This document shows positions 37,501 to 47,839 of a stretch of 64,000 nt of DNA, piece after piece. The stretch is from positions 114,884,219 through 114,948,218 of the forward strand of contig CM056577.1 of NCBI GenBank assembly GCA_029721435.1, read 5' to 3'. The first letter of the stretch is position 1; the number at the start of each line of letters is the position of its first letter. A program made the position numbers and the translations under genes. The notes under the pieces were generated by a model. It was not told the origin of the DNA, made no database searches, and saw only the letters and a program-made list of their open reading frames with translations. The DNA is from Gymnothorax reevesii (lineage: Eukaryota; Chordata; Actinopteri; Anguilliformes; Muraenidae).

Positions 37501-37672
37501 TTGGACTTGCTCGCGGGCATAACTGCAGGTCCACTCAGAGTTTGTGCACGCTTCACTCGCCTCCCCTAGCGGCGCTGTGCCACTTTTGTGGCATTAGCCA
37601 TTCGCTTGCCCTCTCCGTTACCTCAACTGATGTGCGGGATGGCTCATTCTGTTCGTTTCTAAGGGAACCGGC
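37501..37672 (+). repeat. 172-bp CpG-rich module, copy 1 of an inverted pair
   Basis: Starts TTGGACTTGCTCGCGGGC and ends AAGGGAACCGGC. It is repeated in reverse orientation at 41416-41587 with 6 mismatches by eye (about 96% identity). Similarity stops abruptly at both ends. It contains an internal hairpin, TGCCACTTTTGTGGCA, and many CpGs. It is not a tRNA or 5S gene that I recognise. It could be a short repeat family or terminal repeats of a larger element. Confidence 0.8.
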
Positions 37673-37734
37673 TGAACGCAAGATTTTACAGATTTTTCAA
37701 AATGAAAACTTTTTTCAATCCTGATTGTCGCAAC

Positions 37735-39892
37735 ATGTTTTTAACAAGTTGGGGCAGAAAAGTACAGTGTGTGTAACTTCATAATGTTACAGGTCCTTTT
37801 CACAGTACTTTGTAAATATTTCAGGACTGGGGACACCAAGAGATCATTTGTTTCAGGGTTAATTTTGTCCCATGCTTTCTGCAAACAAGTCCGCAGGTCT
37901 GCAACAAAACGGGGGGTTTCATATTCACGTCCAAAAATGCACCAGATGTTCTCTATCGAGGACGAGTGGAGAGAGTTGTCAGGCCAGGCCAGTCCAGCCT
38001 CCTGACCCTCTTCTTACAACCATACTTCTGTAATGTGTGCACAAGGCAGTTCTGCATCCAGGGCCTTGCTGAAATATGCATGTGTCGTCCCTGACAAAAG
38101 ATGTCATCTTGAAGGCGGCATATGTTACGCTAAAATCTCAGAGTACATCGCAGCATTAATGGTGCCTTCACTAAAGTGCAAGTTACCCTTGCCAAGGGCG
38201 CTGACACAATCCCACACTGACTACCGAGAGTCCAAGACAAACCGTGGTTTCTGGACTTATTGATGATAACAGTCTGAATGGTCCTTTTTATCTTTGGCCC
38301 AGAGCACTGACCATTTGTTTTTCCCAAAAAAGTCTTAACATATTGAATTGCCTGACCATAATACACATTGCTGCATTCGGATGGTCCATCGCAGATGCCT
38401 CTAATTCCAGAGAAATCAGCGGTGATTCTGGAAACTGAGAATATACGGCTTACTTTTTGCACAGTTAAGTTTTCCCCGGAATTTGTGGATGCAGCTACAT
38501 ATAGTACTTGACAAAAGTTTGCCGCAGAAATCCTGAGCCCATGTGGTTATATCAGTTATAGATAAATGACGGTTCTTGATGCAGTGCCATGTGAGTGATC
38601 AAAGATCACGGGTATTCATTATAGGCTCGTGCCATTGCCCATCACGCACAGAAATTGTTTCAGATTCCTTAAATATTTTCATTATGTTGTGCACGGCAGA
38701 GGTTGAAATATCCAAATTCGTTCCAATTTTTCTTTGAGGAACAATATTTTAAAACCATTTGAAGATTTTTTTCATGAATTTGTGGGCACAATGTCAATCC
38801 TTCACCCACCTTTGCTCTAAAAGGACCACATCTTTCCTGGATGCTGCTTTTGCACAGAATCAGTGTAGCCCAGTGGCTCTCAAACTCGTTCCTGGCGCTC
38901 CACTGTGAAGCTGGTTTTTGGTCCAACCACAACTGCATCCTTAGGATTTTAACAAGGTGTCAAATTGTCTTAATTAGCTGCTATCCGTGTTTAGAGCAGT
39001 TATATACCACCTTTAGCCGCATTTTTATGGACGTATCCATTGTGCCACAAAGAATAAAAACTCTAAAACATGTTATGCTTATTTTTCCATATTGTGAGGA
39101 TTTTCAGGTAAAATTATTTCTAAACAGATCAAATTAGACTCTGAGAAAGTCAGGAAGCTCCAAATTGGGTTCTTTCAATTCTTTCTTTCTTTCTGAACTT
39201 AATAAAATGAACATGAAACAAAACAGGTGTGACTTGCCAAATAAATTGCTGGTTCTTGCAACCATGTGTTGACAGTTTCACCAATGAGGAGCCTATATAT
39301 TTTTTACGTTAATTAAGGGTTCGGTCAAATTTCCCTCTGCAGTTATTCATACTGGTTTCTAACATATCCCAGTATGGATATGAAATTTTAACTCTTCATG
39401 GCATGTGTAGATTTGTCAAACATGGCTTAAGAGGACAAATAACTGCTCTTAACATAAATGCACCTAATTAAGGCAAATCAACAGCTTGTTAAAATCCTAA
39501 GATTGCAGTTGTGGTCAGAAGAAAAACAAGTTTACACGGTGGGGCGCCAGGGCCGAGTTTGAGAACCACTGCTTGTAACCAAATTACAATCTACTGCTGA
39601 CATCAGCTGTTTCACTCACATCATTATTCAAAATTTTTCCCTCATTACTCGTTATAAATTTCCCCAGTCAAAACTTTTTGGGAATGTGTTGCAGGTCTTA
39701 ATGGCAGGAGAGGATGTAAACTTACCAATAAAATGAAGTTCACCAGAAAAAAAAACAAAAAAAACAAAATCAAAATATTCACCAGACACTGTCTGCAATG
39801 AAATACTCAACTCAAAGAAAATTTTGAAATCACTGCTTCCTGTTTTTACGAGCATTTTCCACACTGTCCCAACTTTTTCTGAGCTGAGGTCA
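37735..39892 (-). mobile_element. Tc1-like transposon (family A), degenerate, with nested hAT MITE
   Basis: A minus-strand copy of the family also seen at 14620-16165 and 59020-60758. Terminal sequences are AAGTTGGGG at about 37749 on the left and CCCAACTTTTTCTGAGCTGA near 39868-39887 on the right. Recognisable internal blocks include the complement of the LPSRRHLFQ- and ALGKGNL-type regions at about 38090-38200. Multiple stops make it inactive. It is split at 38871-39571. Confidence 0.75.
38871..39571. mobile_element. hAT-type MITE with long terminal repeats, nested in Tc1
   Basis: The left end CAGTGGCTCTCAAACTCG and right end (complement) CAGTGGTTCTCAAACTCG are inverted repeats. Similarity between the arms continues inward for well over 100 bp (CACAACTGCA, TTAGGATTTTAACAAG, AGAGCAGTTAT). 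The CAGTGG start fits hAT. An imperfect 8-bp duplication is present: GTGTAGCC before and TTGTAACC after (6 of 8). No transposase is present. Confidence 0.78.
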
Positions 39893-39894
39893 TG

Positions 39895-41410
39895 GACAGA
39901 GAGATTTATTTCAGCTTTTACTTCCTCATCACCTTGCTAATGGGTCAGAACTGTAAACACATTGAGTTTCAACTTCACAGCACTGTTTACATTGTTTGAG
40001 TTTAGGTTCGCCTTCCACAAGCCACAAACAATGAGTTGCCGGAATTTGGGCCCAGTCCACCAGTACCAGATCTGGTAAGACAGAGTCAAGTCATCCAGAG
40101 GCAGAACCACCCATTTTTTCTTCAGACATAACCAGGGCCAAACAGTTACATTCTTATTACATTAGAGCAGAGGATATTTCTCCACATGGTAAGAACCTTT
40201 ATCCCGTGTGCAGTTGCAGACTGCAGTCTGGCTCATCGATGACAGAGCAGTGGCTTCTTCCTCGCTTAGTGGGCTTTCAGGTTACGTCAATATCGGATTG
40301 ATGTTACGGTAGATACAGATAAATAGTGGATGCCTGTTTCCTCCAGCATATTCACAAGGTCCTTTGATGGTGTGGTGGGATTGATTTGCACTTTATCTGT
40401 CAAAGAATGTGTGGCCCCACGGTGTTCACCCTGAACAGATGAACTAAGTACCTTCAGACATTCAGTTTCTCCCTCTGATGAACCACACTTGGGAACGTCC
40501 ACACTTTTTTTTTTTTTTTAATTTCACAGTTTAGGATGATTTCTTTAGATTTTTCTGTGATTTAAAGCAATGGGGCACAGAGTTTCAACTTAGGTCTCAA
40601 AATACACCCATAAGTACCAATCCAGTTGACTCAAATGATGTCAGTTCGCCCATCCGAAGCCATGACATCATTTGATGATTTTTTCAACCATTCTAAAGGC
40701 ACAGTCAACTTGGTGTATGTGAACTTTTGACTCACTGGAATAGTGATATCGTAATGATAAATTAAACAACTGCCTGTGAACAATTTTTGGAAAAATTACT
40801 TTGTACGTCCTCATCAACTTGCCAAAACTGCAGTTTGTTAATATGAAACCACTCTAGTTAAAAAAAGAGTTTTTTAATGACCTCAATCAAAGTGAATGCA
40901 AATTTCCAAATTCACCTGTACTTTTTGAAGCCAAACATGACAACTGTACAAACGCTGGCAAGAACACGTCCTTCCTACAGCAGAAAGAGCCTTGGCGTAT
41001 ATGATATCTCACTGTGAGAGAGTCATGCATCAGCCTGGCTACAGAGTAAATTCATTTGGGTGTGGATTTCTTCCAGACATGTAATTGCTTGCAATGTTCC
41101 ATAAGGTCATGGTTATTCCTCCTTGGATCAGGCTGACAGGAATGTTTTCCCTCCATTTTTCCAATTTAAACCCTTACCATTTATGTTTCGCACCCAAATG
41201 TAAGGGAGGAAATGGCTGCCATCTCAGTCTGCGAATGTGCAGGAGCAGGTCCCCGGTGTCACACCTCATTACGGGATTAAAGGCCGTGGGACACGGGCAC
41301 TAAATATGGAGGGAACTCTCGATGAGTTGTGGAAGATGCAGCTTACGCTTTTAGAACAGGGATGGAGGAAACGAGATGAGGGCAAATCTCATTACCACGG
41401 AGAAGCGGCT
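39895..41410. other. Intron 2 sequence, no element recognised
   Basis: Contains one short inverted repeat (40631-40675, listed separately) and a T run at 40506-40519. No exon or transposon structure was recognised. Confidence 0.4.
40631..40675. repeat. Perfect 13-bp inverted repeat with TGACATCA cores
   Basis: TCAAATGATGTCA at 40631-40643 and its exact complement at 40663-40675, with a 19-bp loop. Each arm contains TGACATCA, one base from the ATF/CREB palindrome. It could be a paired bZIP site or a stem-loop; no function is shown. Confidence 0.45.
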
Positions 41411-41415
41411 GTACG

Positions 41416-41587
41416 GCCGGTTCCCTTAGAAACGAACAGAATGAGCTATCCCGCACATCCGTCGAGGTAACGAAGAGGGCAAGCGAACGGCTGATGCCAC
41501 AAAAGTGGCACAGCGCCGCTAGGGGAGGCGAGTGAAGCGTGCACAAACTCTGAGTGGACCTGCAGTTATGCCCGCGAGCAAGTCCAA
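41416..41587 (-). repeat. 172-bp CpG-rich module, copy 2 of an inverted pair
   Basis: The reverse-complement partner of 37501-37672, with identical ends. The six differences are substitutions, with no indels. The flanking sequence on neither side matches the flanks of copy 1. Distance between the outer ends is 4,087 bp, and the interval contains the Tc1 copy and its nested MITE. Confidence 0.8.
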
Positions 41588-41589
41588 TA

Positions 41590-43225
41590 AATAATAACTC
41601 CCACCTTGTCATTTTTAACAGCATATTTGAAGGAAGGTGTCAATTTTTCCACCTCTTCCCAGGAGGAGCATATGAACACCATCAGCAGGGTCTGACTTCC
41701 AAGCAAACTGTCCGAGTGTTCGTCCAGCACATCAGTATTATCTCCCCCTCCAATTGCTACTTGGCTGCTTAGAGTGGTAATTTTAAACATCCCTCCCAGC
41801 CCGTGAATAATGCAGCTCATTGTTAAGTCCAATCTTGTTAACTGTATCAATTTAAATTTTCAAATTTGATGCTGCCCGAGCGCCTGCCCATTTCGTTTTA
41901 AAAATACAAGCTGGCTGAAACTCTAGCGGTTGAGCCGTTGCCGGAAAATTGAAATAAAGTTTGATTAAGCGTAACCTCGCCTCACCCCGCCGGAGCCAAC
42001 ATGCGATCAAACGTGAATTACCATTTCATTTAAATTTACACGGCATTAAGTTCTGGACCTGTTGGAGTAGCACCGAGCTAAGCAGTTTCAGCTGTGCATT
42101 TGCTGATTAACAAAACATTGGCAGCGCAGCAGAGATTCGGCTTAAAGCCGGCCTCACTTCAGCCAGACCTCGTGGAAACCAATGACTCAAAGACAAAACA
42201 AGAGCAGGGGCTAAACTAGATAAAGGCTGTGTGCAGATTACTTTCTGCAACATGGACAGAAGTGTTTCCCTGGCAGAGGAACATAGAATGAGGTCGGGAC
42301 CAGCCATTTCCTTTTGCTCCACGATCGATTTCACTTGCAGTGACCCGTGACGGTTTGCTTAACATCTTGATGTGCTACAACTGCTGAGCTTCTTTTAACA
42401 GCCCGATACTTTGTGTTCTGAAGGTTTACCCCTCTACAGTCACCTTGGATGGTTTCAGCTCCCACAAGCACTCCTTTGATATATTCTCTATTCCACCTCC
42501 TTCAATCGTAGCCCGAACTACGCTTTACACCACAATGCAGCTTCCTATTTCTGCATTTCCATTTCATCACATCTCTAACCATTTCGTCTTTCATCGCCAG
42601 CCCACCCCAAGGGCCGATTATTCCTCCCTTTCATTCGACAACTCAGCTTTACTCTTCTCTGGATGTTCCGGCTGAAATTGAACAAACTTTCCGTTTCGTT
42701 ACAGAGAAGAATGATAGACTGAGAGGGAGATGAGAACGTGTGAGAGAGAGGCTGAGAGAGACCGGGAGAGAGACGCCCGATGTTGGAATGAGAACGTGTG
42801 AGAGAGAGGCTGAGAGAGAGACCGGGAGAGAGACGCCCGATGTTGGAAGTCTAATCAGGAGCAGGCAGTGAAAAAGAAGCAATTCGCCTTCGTACCTCTC
42901 GAACTAAAAACCCCTCCACTCAACCTTCCCCACCTGCACCACCACCCAATTATCTCCACCTTTAACCACTTAGACACATCTCAGTGGACCACTGCTGTTT
43001 TTAGGGAACAGGTGCAAGATGGCTGACGGGAGCCAGACCGTGGAGCCATAATGGGACCGGGGACACTGCCAGGTGCCACAAGCTTATAGACACTTCTCTG
43101 AAACCTGCCAGGGGTGTCAATATGTTCCAATTTTGTTCTTTCAGTACAAAAATACACACGCTTTTACATGCAGCCAGGTCCATGAGCACTTTGGACGGTG
43201 ACACAGTTTATCATTTTGGCTCGGT
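41590..43225. other. Intron 2 sequence; one tandem duplication, otherwise no feature
   Basis: Apart from the duplication at 42731-42848, no exon, transposon or array is recognised. Confidence 0.4.
42731..42848 (+). repeat. Two-copy tandem duplication of a 58-60 bp GA-rich unit
   Basis: The unit starts TGAGAACGTGTGAGAGAGAG and ends CGCCCGATGTTGGAA. The two copies (42731-42788 and 42789-42848) differ only by a GA dinucleotide length change. It is a recent minisatellite-like duplication. Confidence 0.92.
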
Positions 43226-43229
43226 GCAT

Positions 43230-43600
43230 TTTGGCTTGGAACAAATGAACCAATATTTGCCTGAAGTGTAGATGTTCAGCTTTAATTTAAGGATTTTGTC
43301 AATAATGCTATATGAAACACATAGGAATGACAACGAATTTTACACATAGACACTCCCCCCCAATTTCAGGGGCTCAAAAGTGACGGTCTGAAATCTCTGA
43401 CATCACCAGATACAGGGTCTTTTCCCCGCTGATGCTCAGTCAGGCCCTAACTGTAGCCATCTTCACATGCTGCCTTGTTTTTGGGGAGTTTGCTGTTCAG
43501 TTCTGCCTTCAGAAAGCGAAAAGCGTACATCTGACGTTGTCCCTAGTCCCAACTCAAGATTTATCCATAGCGTTGAGTTAGCTTTACGTTATCCTGCATT
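43230..43600. mobile_element. Probable Tc/mariner relic
   Basis: The sequence GATGTTCAGCTTTAATTTAAG, then AATTTCAGGGGCTCAAAAGT, and later CAGTTCTGCCTTCAGAAAGC follows the order I associate with a fish mariner-like element. No clear terminal repeats or transposase frame are visible, so confidence is limited. Confidence 0.35.
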
Positions 43601-44280
43601 ATTGCAACACAGCGTTATCTCTGATAAAGACCATTAACTAGTCATATAACCTTACCCCGGATAATGTAATTGATTAAATATAGCGTTCTTGAGTTTGCAA
43701 CATCTTAACTGTGTTAACCAATAATAATAAATAAATAACTGTTAAAGCTGTTGCACTGCTCACAGTCCGTTGTAAATTTGGTAAAGTTAACTAAACTTGT
43801 TGGCGGAAACTTGTTTCTGACTAGCAAGGTGCTGACTGATTACTTTGCCGACTGTCACCGAAAAAACGAACCAAAAGATTCAGAATTTTACCGTTGTTCA
43901 CAATTGTTGCTTCATCTAAATTTTAAGAAAACATCAGGTTCTCAGTCAGATGTCTTTTGAATTCCTGAGCAATCTCATGAGTGGTCATATAGCTAGCATG
44001 TTGTTTTGGGAGTGACAGGCTAGCTAATGCCATCCTATCTTCCACAAACTTCATACACTGGCAGATGAGCGGCCCTGCTGTGGTGAATAGATCAAGCTCT
44101 GTTATGAAGGAGGCAATGCAGATTTTCTGATCACAAACGCGGTCGGTCATGGATGATGTCGTAGAGGCTGTAGTCGTAGCCCAGGGAGGCATTCTAACGG
44201 GAAGACAGTGGGAAAGATTGGTAAAATACGGGAGAATCCTAGGGATAATGGGAGGGTTGATAGCTGTGCTCTTTTCAAAG

Positions 44281-44403
44281 ATGATCACCTTGTTCAACAA
44301 GCTCCTTGACTGCTTTAAAGCCCTGTACTGGAAAGAGGAAATGGAACTCAGTCTTGTGGGGCTCCAGTACTATGGAAAGACAACATTCATATACGTGATT
44401 GCG
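44281..44403 (+). pseudogene. arl8: ARL8-like small GTPase, isolated first coding exon
   Basis: 41 codons in one open frame starting [17 protein letters not shown], then [19 protein letters not shown] and a VIA end. ARL8A/B are lysosomal Arf-like GTPases whose first exon has this same sequence nearly unchanged across vertebrates, from memory. The fragment keeps the amphipathic start, the WKEEMEL linker and the P-loop GKT. It differs at about seven positions, including W to C, the P-loop S to Y, and N to Y before VIA. A GT (gtaatc) follows the last codon exactly where the ARL8 coding exon would end. The remaining exons are not seen downstream, and it lies antisense inside a ptpru intron. It is best read as a partial genomic duplication or captured exon, not a retrocopy. 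A decayed but still spliced gene copy cannot be excluded. Confidence 0.7.
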
Positions 44404-44724
44404 GTAATCAAACCTTAATTTTACGTATCTATTGTCACAAGTCGTAAAGCGCAACTGGCGAAGTCCCCCAGATAATGCACATTCCTTTCACTATGCTCGC
44501 AGAAACAAACCACTTCTTAGTTCAATCGACCCCCACGTTAGCCATGCGGAGATTCGTAAAGGGAAATTATATTAATAATTACTACACCTAGCTGATTAAC
44601 TGGTGCATTATCTTTGAAATCTTCTGCAGGAATTTGTGTGAGGTTTGCAGTCCTGAGGTGGTCGTCAATGACTGGCTTCGCAAAAGGAAGCTAGCTGGTT
44701 AACTATATTGAATGGTCCATCCAC

Positions 44725-45186
44725 ATTACACTCCATCTGCAGTGGGTAACTCCCCCTACCCACTGCAAGCCTTTGTACTCTTTCATAATAATGGCCACTA
44801 GGTGGCAACCGGAAATCGACGACGACTGAGGACCAATCAGCGCCGAGCTTACAAATGCGTCGCCAGCAGCAGACGGAATGGCGGAAACCACATGTAAACA
44901 GTAAACAATCCGCGACGATCGTGGCAGAAAATACTCTCAAAAAAGGGTATACCGTTGTGCCAAAGGGCTTTCATGCTTGAGCGTGGTATGTCAGTGCGAT
45001 ATAAGATTAGGAACCACGTGGGTCGCCCGGAGCCAATGACAAACGATTTGTTAGATTCTCAGCTTAAAGCAGGATGAGTGCGCTGATTGGATGGTTGTGA
45101 TCATGTGACCTAGTGGCCAGTATTATGAAAGAGTACGAAGGCTTGCAGTGGGCAGGGGGAGTTACCCACTGCAGATGGAGTGTAAT
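44725..45186. mobile_element. Long-TIR MITE, superfamily unassigned
   Basis: Terminal inverted repeats of about 85 bp: the left arm begins ATTACACTCCATCTGCAGTG and the right arm is its complement with few mismatches. Each arm contains its own hairpin (GCAGTGGGTA...TACCCACTGC). CCAC flanks both sides (44721-44724 and 45187-45190), a possible 4-bp target duplication. The 290-bp interior has CCAAT-type boxes but no transposase. It begins 322 bp after the ARL8-like exon. Confidence 0.72.
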
Positions 45187-45189
45187 CCA

Positions 45190-46010
45190 CGTTGGCTCTG
45201 CTGCTGTGCGCTAGCATATATGTCCAATGCTAAAATCGTATTTATCAAATAGGCTACAAACACGTTAAAACACTTTACTCTAACCATGTGGCTGCAGCCA
45301 TCGTGGGGTTTGGAGGGCTTATCGTGCAACTTCGGCATGATTCTCGTGAGACTTTTCGGGAATCTCGTGCAGCCGGCTAACTTGCAGATGCGCTCGAATG
45401 CACCCAGAATTTTTAAAATGGTACCTTCATTCCATCCCTCCCCCTTTTTTCTAGTTCAAATTGTATAGATTAAGATGATGCGAATGTTCCTGCTCTGTAT
45501 TGGCAAGATGGGAGACCCTGGGTTTTGCTGCCCAAAATGGCAAAAACGTGGGATGCTAGGATATGGGCTGCATCCCGCCTCTCTGAGGAGGTATTATCCT
45601 TTCCTATTCTTATATCTGTCCCCCATCTGGATGTTGAGCATGCAAGTATGTGAAACCATGGACTGTATATAATTTATATGCAGTCTATGTGTAAGACCAA
45701 CGACTATATCGTGCAATTGTCAGCTCGATAGACAGGCCTATTTATCGTAATTAGCCCCCTACTCGCCTGAAAAAAAAAAAATTAAGCGCCCCGCTCTGCC
45801 TCTATTGCCTAGTAACTTACAATATTCATATGCTATTGGTTTAGCATAGCATCACTTTAATCAGCCTATAAAAGGTGTGTTATGTAATTGGATAAATGGT
45901 TACAGATCAAAAACTCAGCTCAAATGAAAAAAAAAAAAAAGCACGATGGGCTCATACTGAAAAATTTCCGAATGCCAGAAAAGCCCGGTGGCCACATAAT
46001 GAAGTTACTT
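45190..46010. other. Intron 2 sequence, no feature recognised
   Basis: Two A-runs (45770-45780 and 45927-45940). No repeat pairs or domains were seen. Confidence 0.4.
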
Positions 46011-46013
46011 TCA

Positions 46014-46303
46014 CACTGCAAAAAGTGTGTGTCAAAAGTAGTTTTTTAATCTGACAATGAAACTTAGTTTCTTAATTATTTCTCTCTAAAGTTGAAAATA
46101 TTAATTTAAGTCACCATTTGCTCGACAAGTAAAATTTTCTTTTACCACTAGCATATTTAGAAATGAGTCAGAATTATCTCACCTCATTGGCAAATTTTTG
46201 TCTTCCTGAGGAAAAAAAAAGGTCATATAAATTAGCGTTTTAAGTCTAAATACGAGATTAAAATACTTGATAAGACGGACTTATTTTTCATTTTTTTGCA
46301 GTG
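46014..46303. mobile_element. CACTGCAAAAA-type MITE
   Basis: The ends are inverted: CACTGCAAAAA at 46014 and TTTTTTTGCAGTG ending at 46303. The interior is AT-rich with paired motifs such as CTCGACAAGTAAAATTTTCT and ACTTGATAAG, as in an abundant fish MITE family. The target duplication is unclear. Confidence 0.6.
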
Positions 46304-46304
46304 T

Positions 46305-47395
46305 AGTATATGCAAGTTTCTATAAAAGCCATCCAAGTGACCGGAGAAAGTTCAGAGCATCGTTTCCAAATGCCCGGACCTCATCAACACCCTCACTCCT
46401 CCCTCTTCTGGAATTCTCCTTATCCCACCGGCTTTTCTCTGTCCTTTCACATCACGTGGAAACACACTTAGACTGTGCGAGGCCTCATTAAAATCCCATT
46501 TGGAGAGCTACGTGCCTATTAACTGTAATAAAGGGGGATATTAAAAGCACTACAGGCCCTGACTGGCACATTACTGATGGTTCCTGGCTTCTGAAAGATA
46601 CAACTGCCAGAGGAAACAGCCAGGAGCCTGGTGGGCAAAGAGGGGAGGGGGGGGGAGTTCAGAACTCGCGCTTTTTGAGCTCCCTATTCTGCCGTCATTA
46701 ACCACGCCGCTCCAACTCCACACCACGCGTGCGGCACCCCGACTGAATCTGGCGCATTCGTGCGACACACTCGCCCGACAGCTCTATCGCACCCAGCAGG
46801 CCACGCCGAGCCGCAGCGGGGTCAACCCCGACAGAATCTATGACTCATGAACCATTTCTCGCTGGTGCGTCTGCAACACAACAGCAATTTCATCAACAGA
46901 GTCACAGTCATTCGCAACAGTCAGACTCCAACAATAAAGAGACATTCTGGAACCTTCCCAGGATCATGCCGAAACATGTCACCAGGAAGCAGGGAAGGGA
47001 AGGACGTTAAGCGAGGGAATGAAAGCAGGAAGTGTTGCTTCTGCCGTTTCCAGTTTTGAAAACTCCAGCATTTATGCCCTCTGTTTCCATTGCTTTGACC
47101 CACATTAAATTCTAAAGAGCCATTTATAACTGTTCCCTTCTGTAAACAATACACAAAAAGTATTCACAAAATATTATTGAATTACTGACTGAATTAATAA
47201 GAACAAGGCGCTATTATTTTCTTATGTCTTTTATAGCCTTTCAAGTTCCACAGGCTATTTGTCTGTTTGTCAGTTGTACATTTATGAATAGCTAACAAAG
47301 CGCACAGCCCTTGTGATTTCATTAGACAATGAATCCTTCTCTGATTCTTTCCTTCCAAGCATAGGGTAATCAATCTTTTCAGAAATCTTCTCACA
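46305..47395. other. Intron 2 sequence, no feature recognised
   Basis: A GC-richer stretch at about 46570-46830 contains a G-run. No exon or element was identified. Confidence 0.35.
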
Positions 47396-47396
47396 G

Positions 47397-47573
47397 CGGT
47401 GTAGTGGAGGACTTATGCAGGTATACGCAGTATACCCACCCCTTTTTCCATCAATTTTCAGTTTACCCACAAAATCAGTTAAAAGTCACAAGTGGGAGAG
47501 TATATACACTGTCTTCTTAATGCTCTACCCAAACACCTAATAGAGTATACCCACTTTTCCAGTGACCACTACA
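47397..47573. mobile_element. Possible short MITE abutting the next element
   Basis: TGTAGTGG near 47399 and its complement CCACTACA ending near 47573 bracket about 175 bp with TATACCCAC repeated in both halves. Boundaries are approximate. The right edge overlaps the start of the following element. Confidence 0.35.
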
Positions 47574-47839
47574 CTGCAAAAAAAAAAGAAAAGAAAAGTA
47601 AGACCATCTTACCAAGCATTTCAATCTTATATTCAGACTTAAAACGCTCAAACCTATTACCTTTTCTCCTCCATATGACAAACATTTTGCCAATGAGGTG
47701 AGATATTTTTGAGGCACTTCCAGATTGCCGATGAGATGAGAGTATTTCACTTGTCAAGCACTTGATACTGAACTGAAAATAAGGTTTTCCACATCCAAGA
47801 GGAAATGATCTGATTAAATTACAGTTTTTTGCAACTGTA
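47572..47839. mobile_element. CACTGCAAAAA-type MITE, second copy
   Basis: The left end is CACTGCAAAAAAAAA at 47572. The right end, TTTTTTGCAACTGT near 47839, is its imperfect complement with one extra base. Interior motifs (CACTTGTCAAGCACTTGATA, GAGGTGAGATATTTTTGAGG) recall 46014-46303. Confidence 0.5.

Noticed and set aside
37383..37724. 113-codon plus-strand open frame with poly-Asn start, similar to a minus-strand frame at 41343-41624
   Set aside because: The similarity is the nucleotide inverted repeat 37501-37672/41416-41587. The Asn run is the AAT/AAC microsatellite. No start or splice context suggests a protein.
37501..41587. Treating the inverted 172-bp pair as terminal repeats of a single 4.1-kb transposon
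   Set aside because: No flanking target duplication was found, and the interior is mainly an unrelated Tc1 copy with its own insert. I left it as an open observation.
43923..44300. 125-codon open frame on the minus strand overlapping the ARL8-like exon
   Set aside because: Its start is antisense to the ARL8-like exon and the rest has no recognisable domain or conserved motif.
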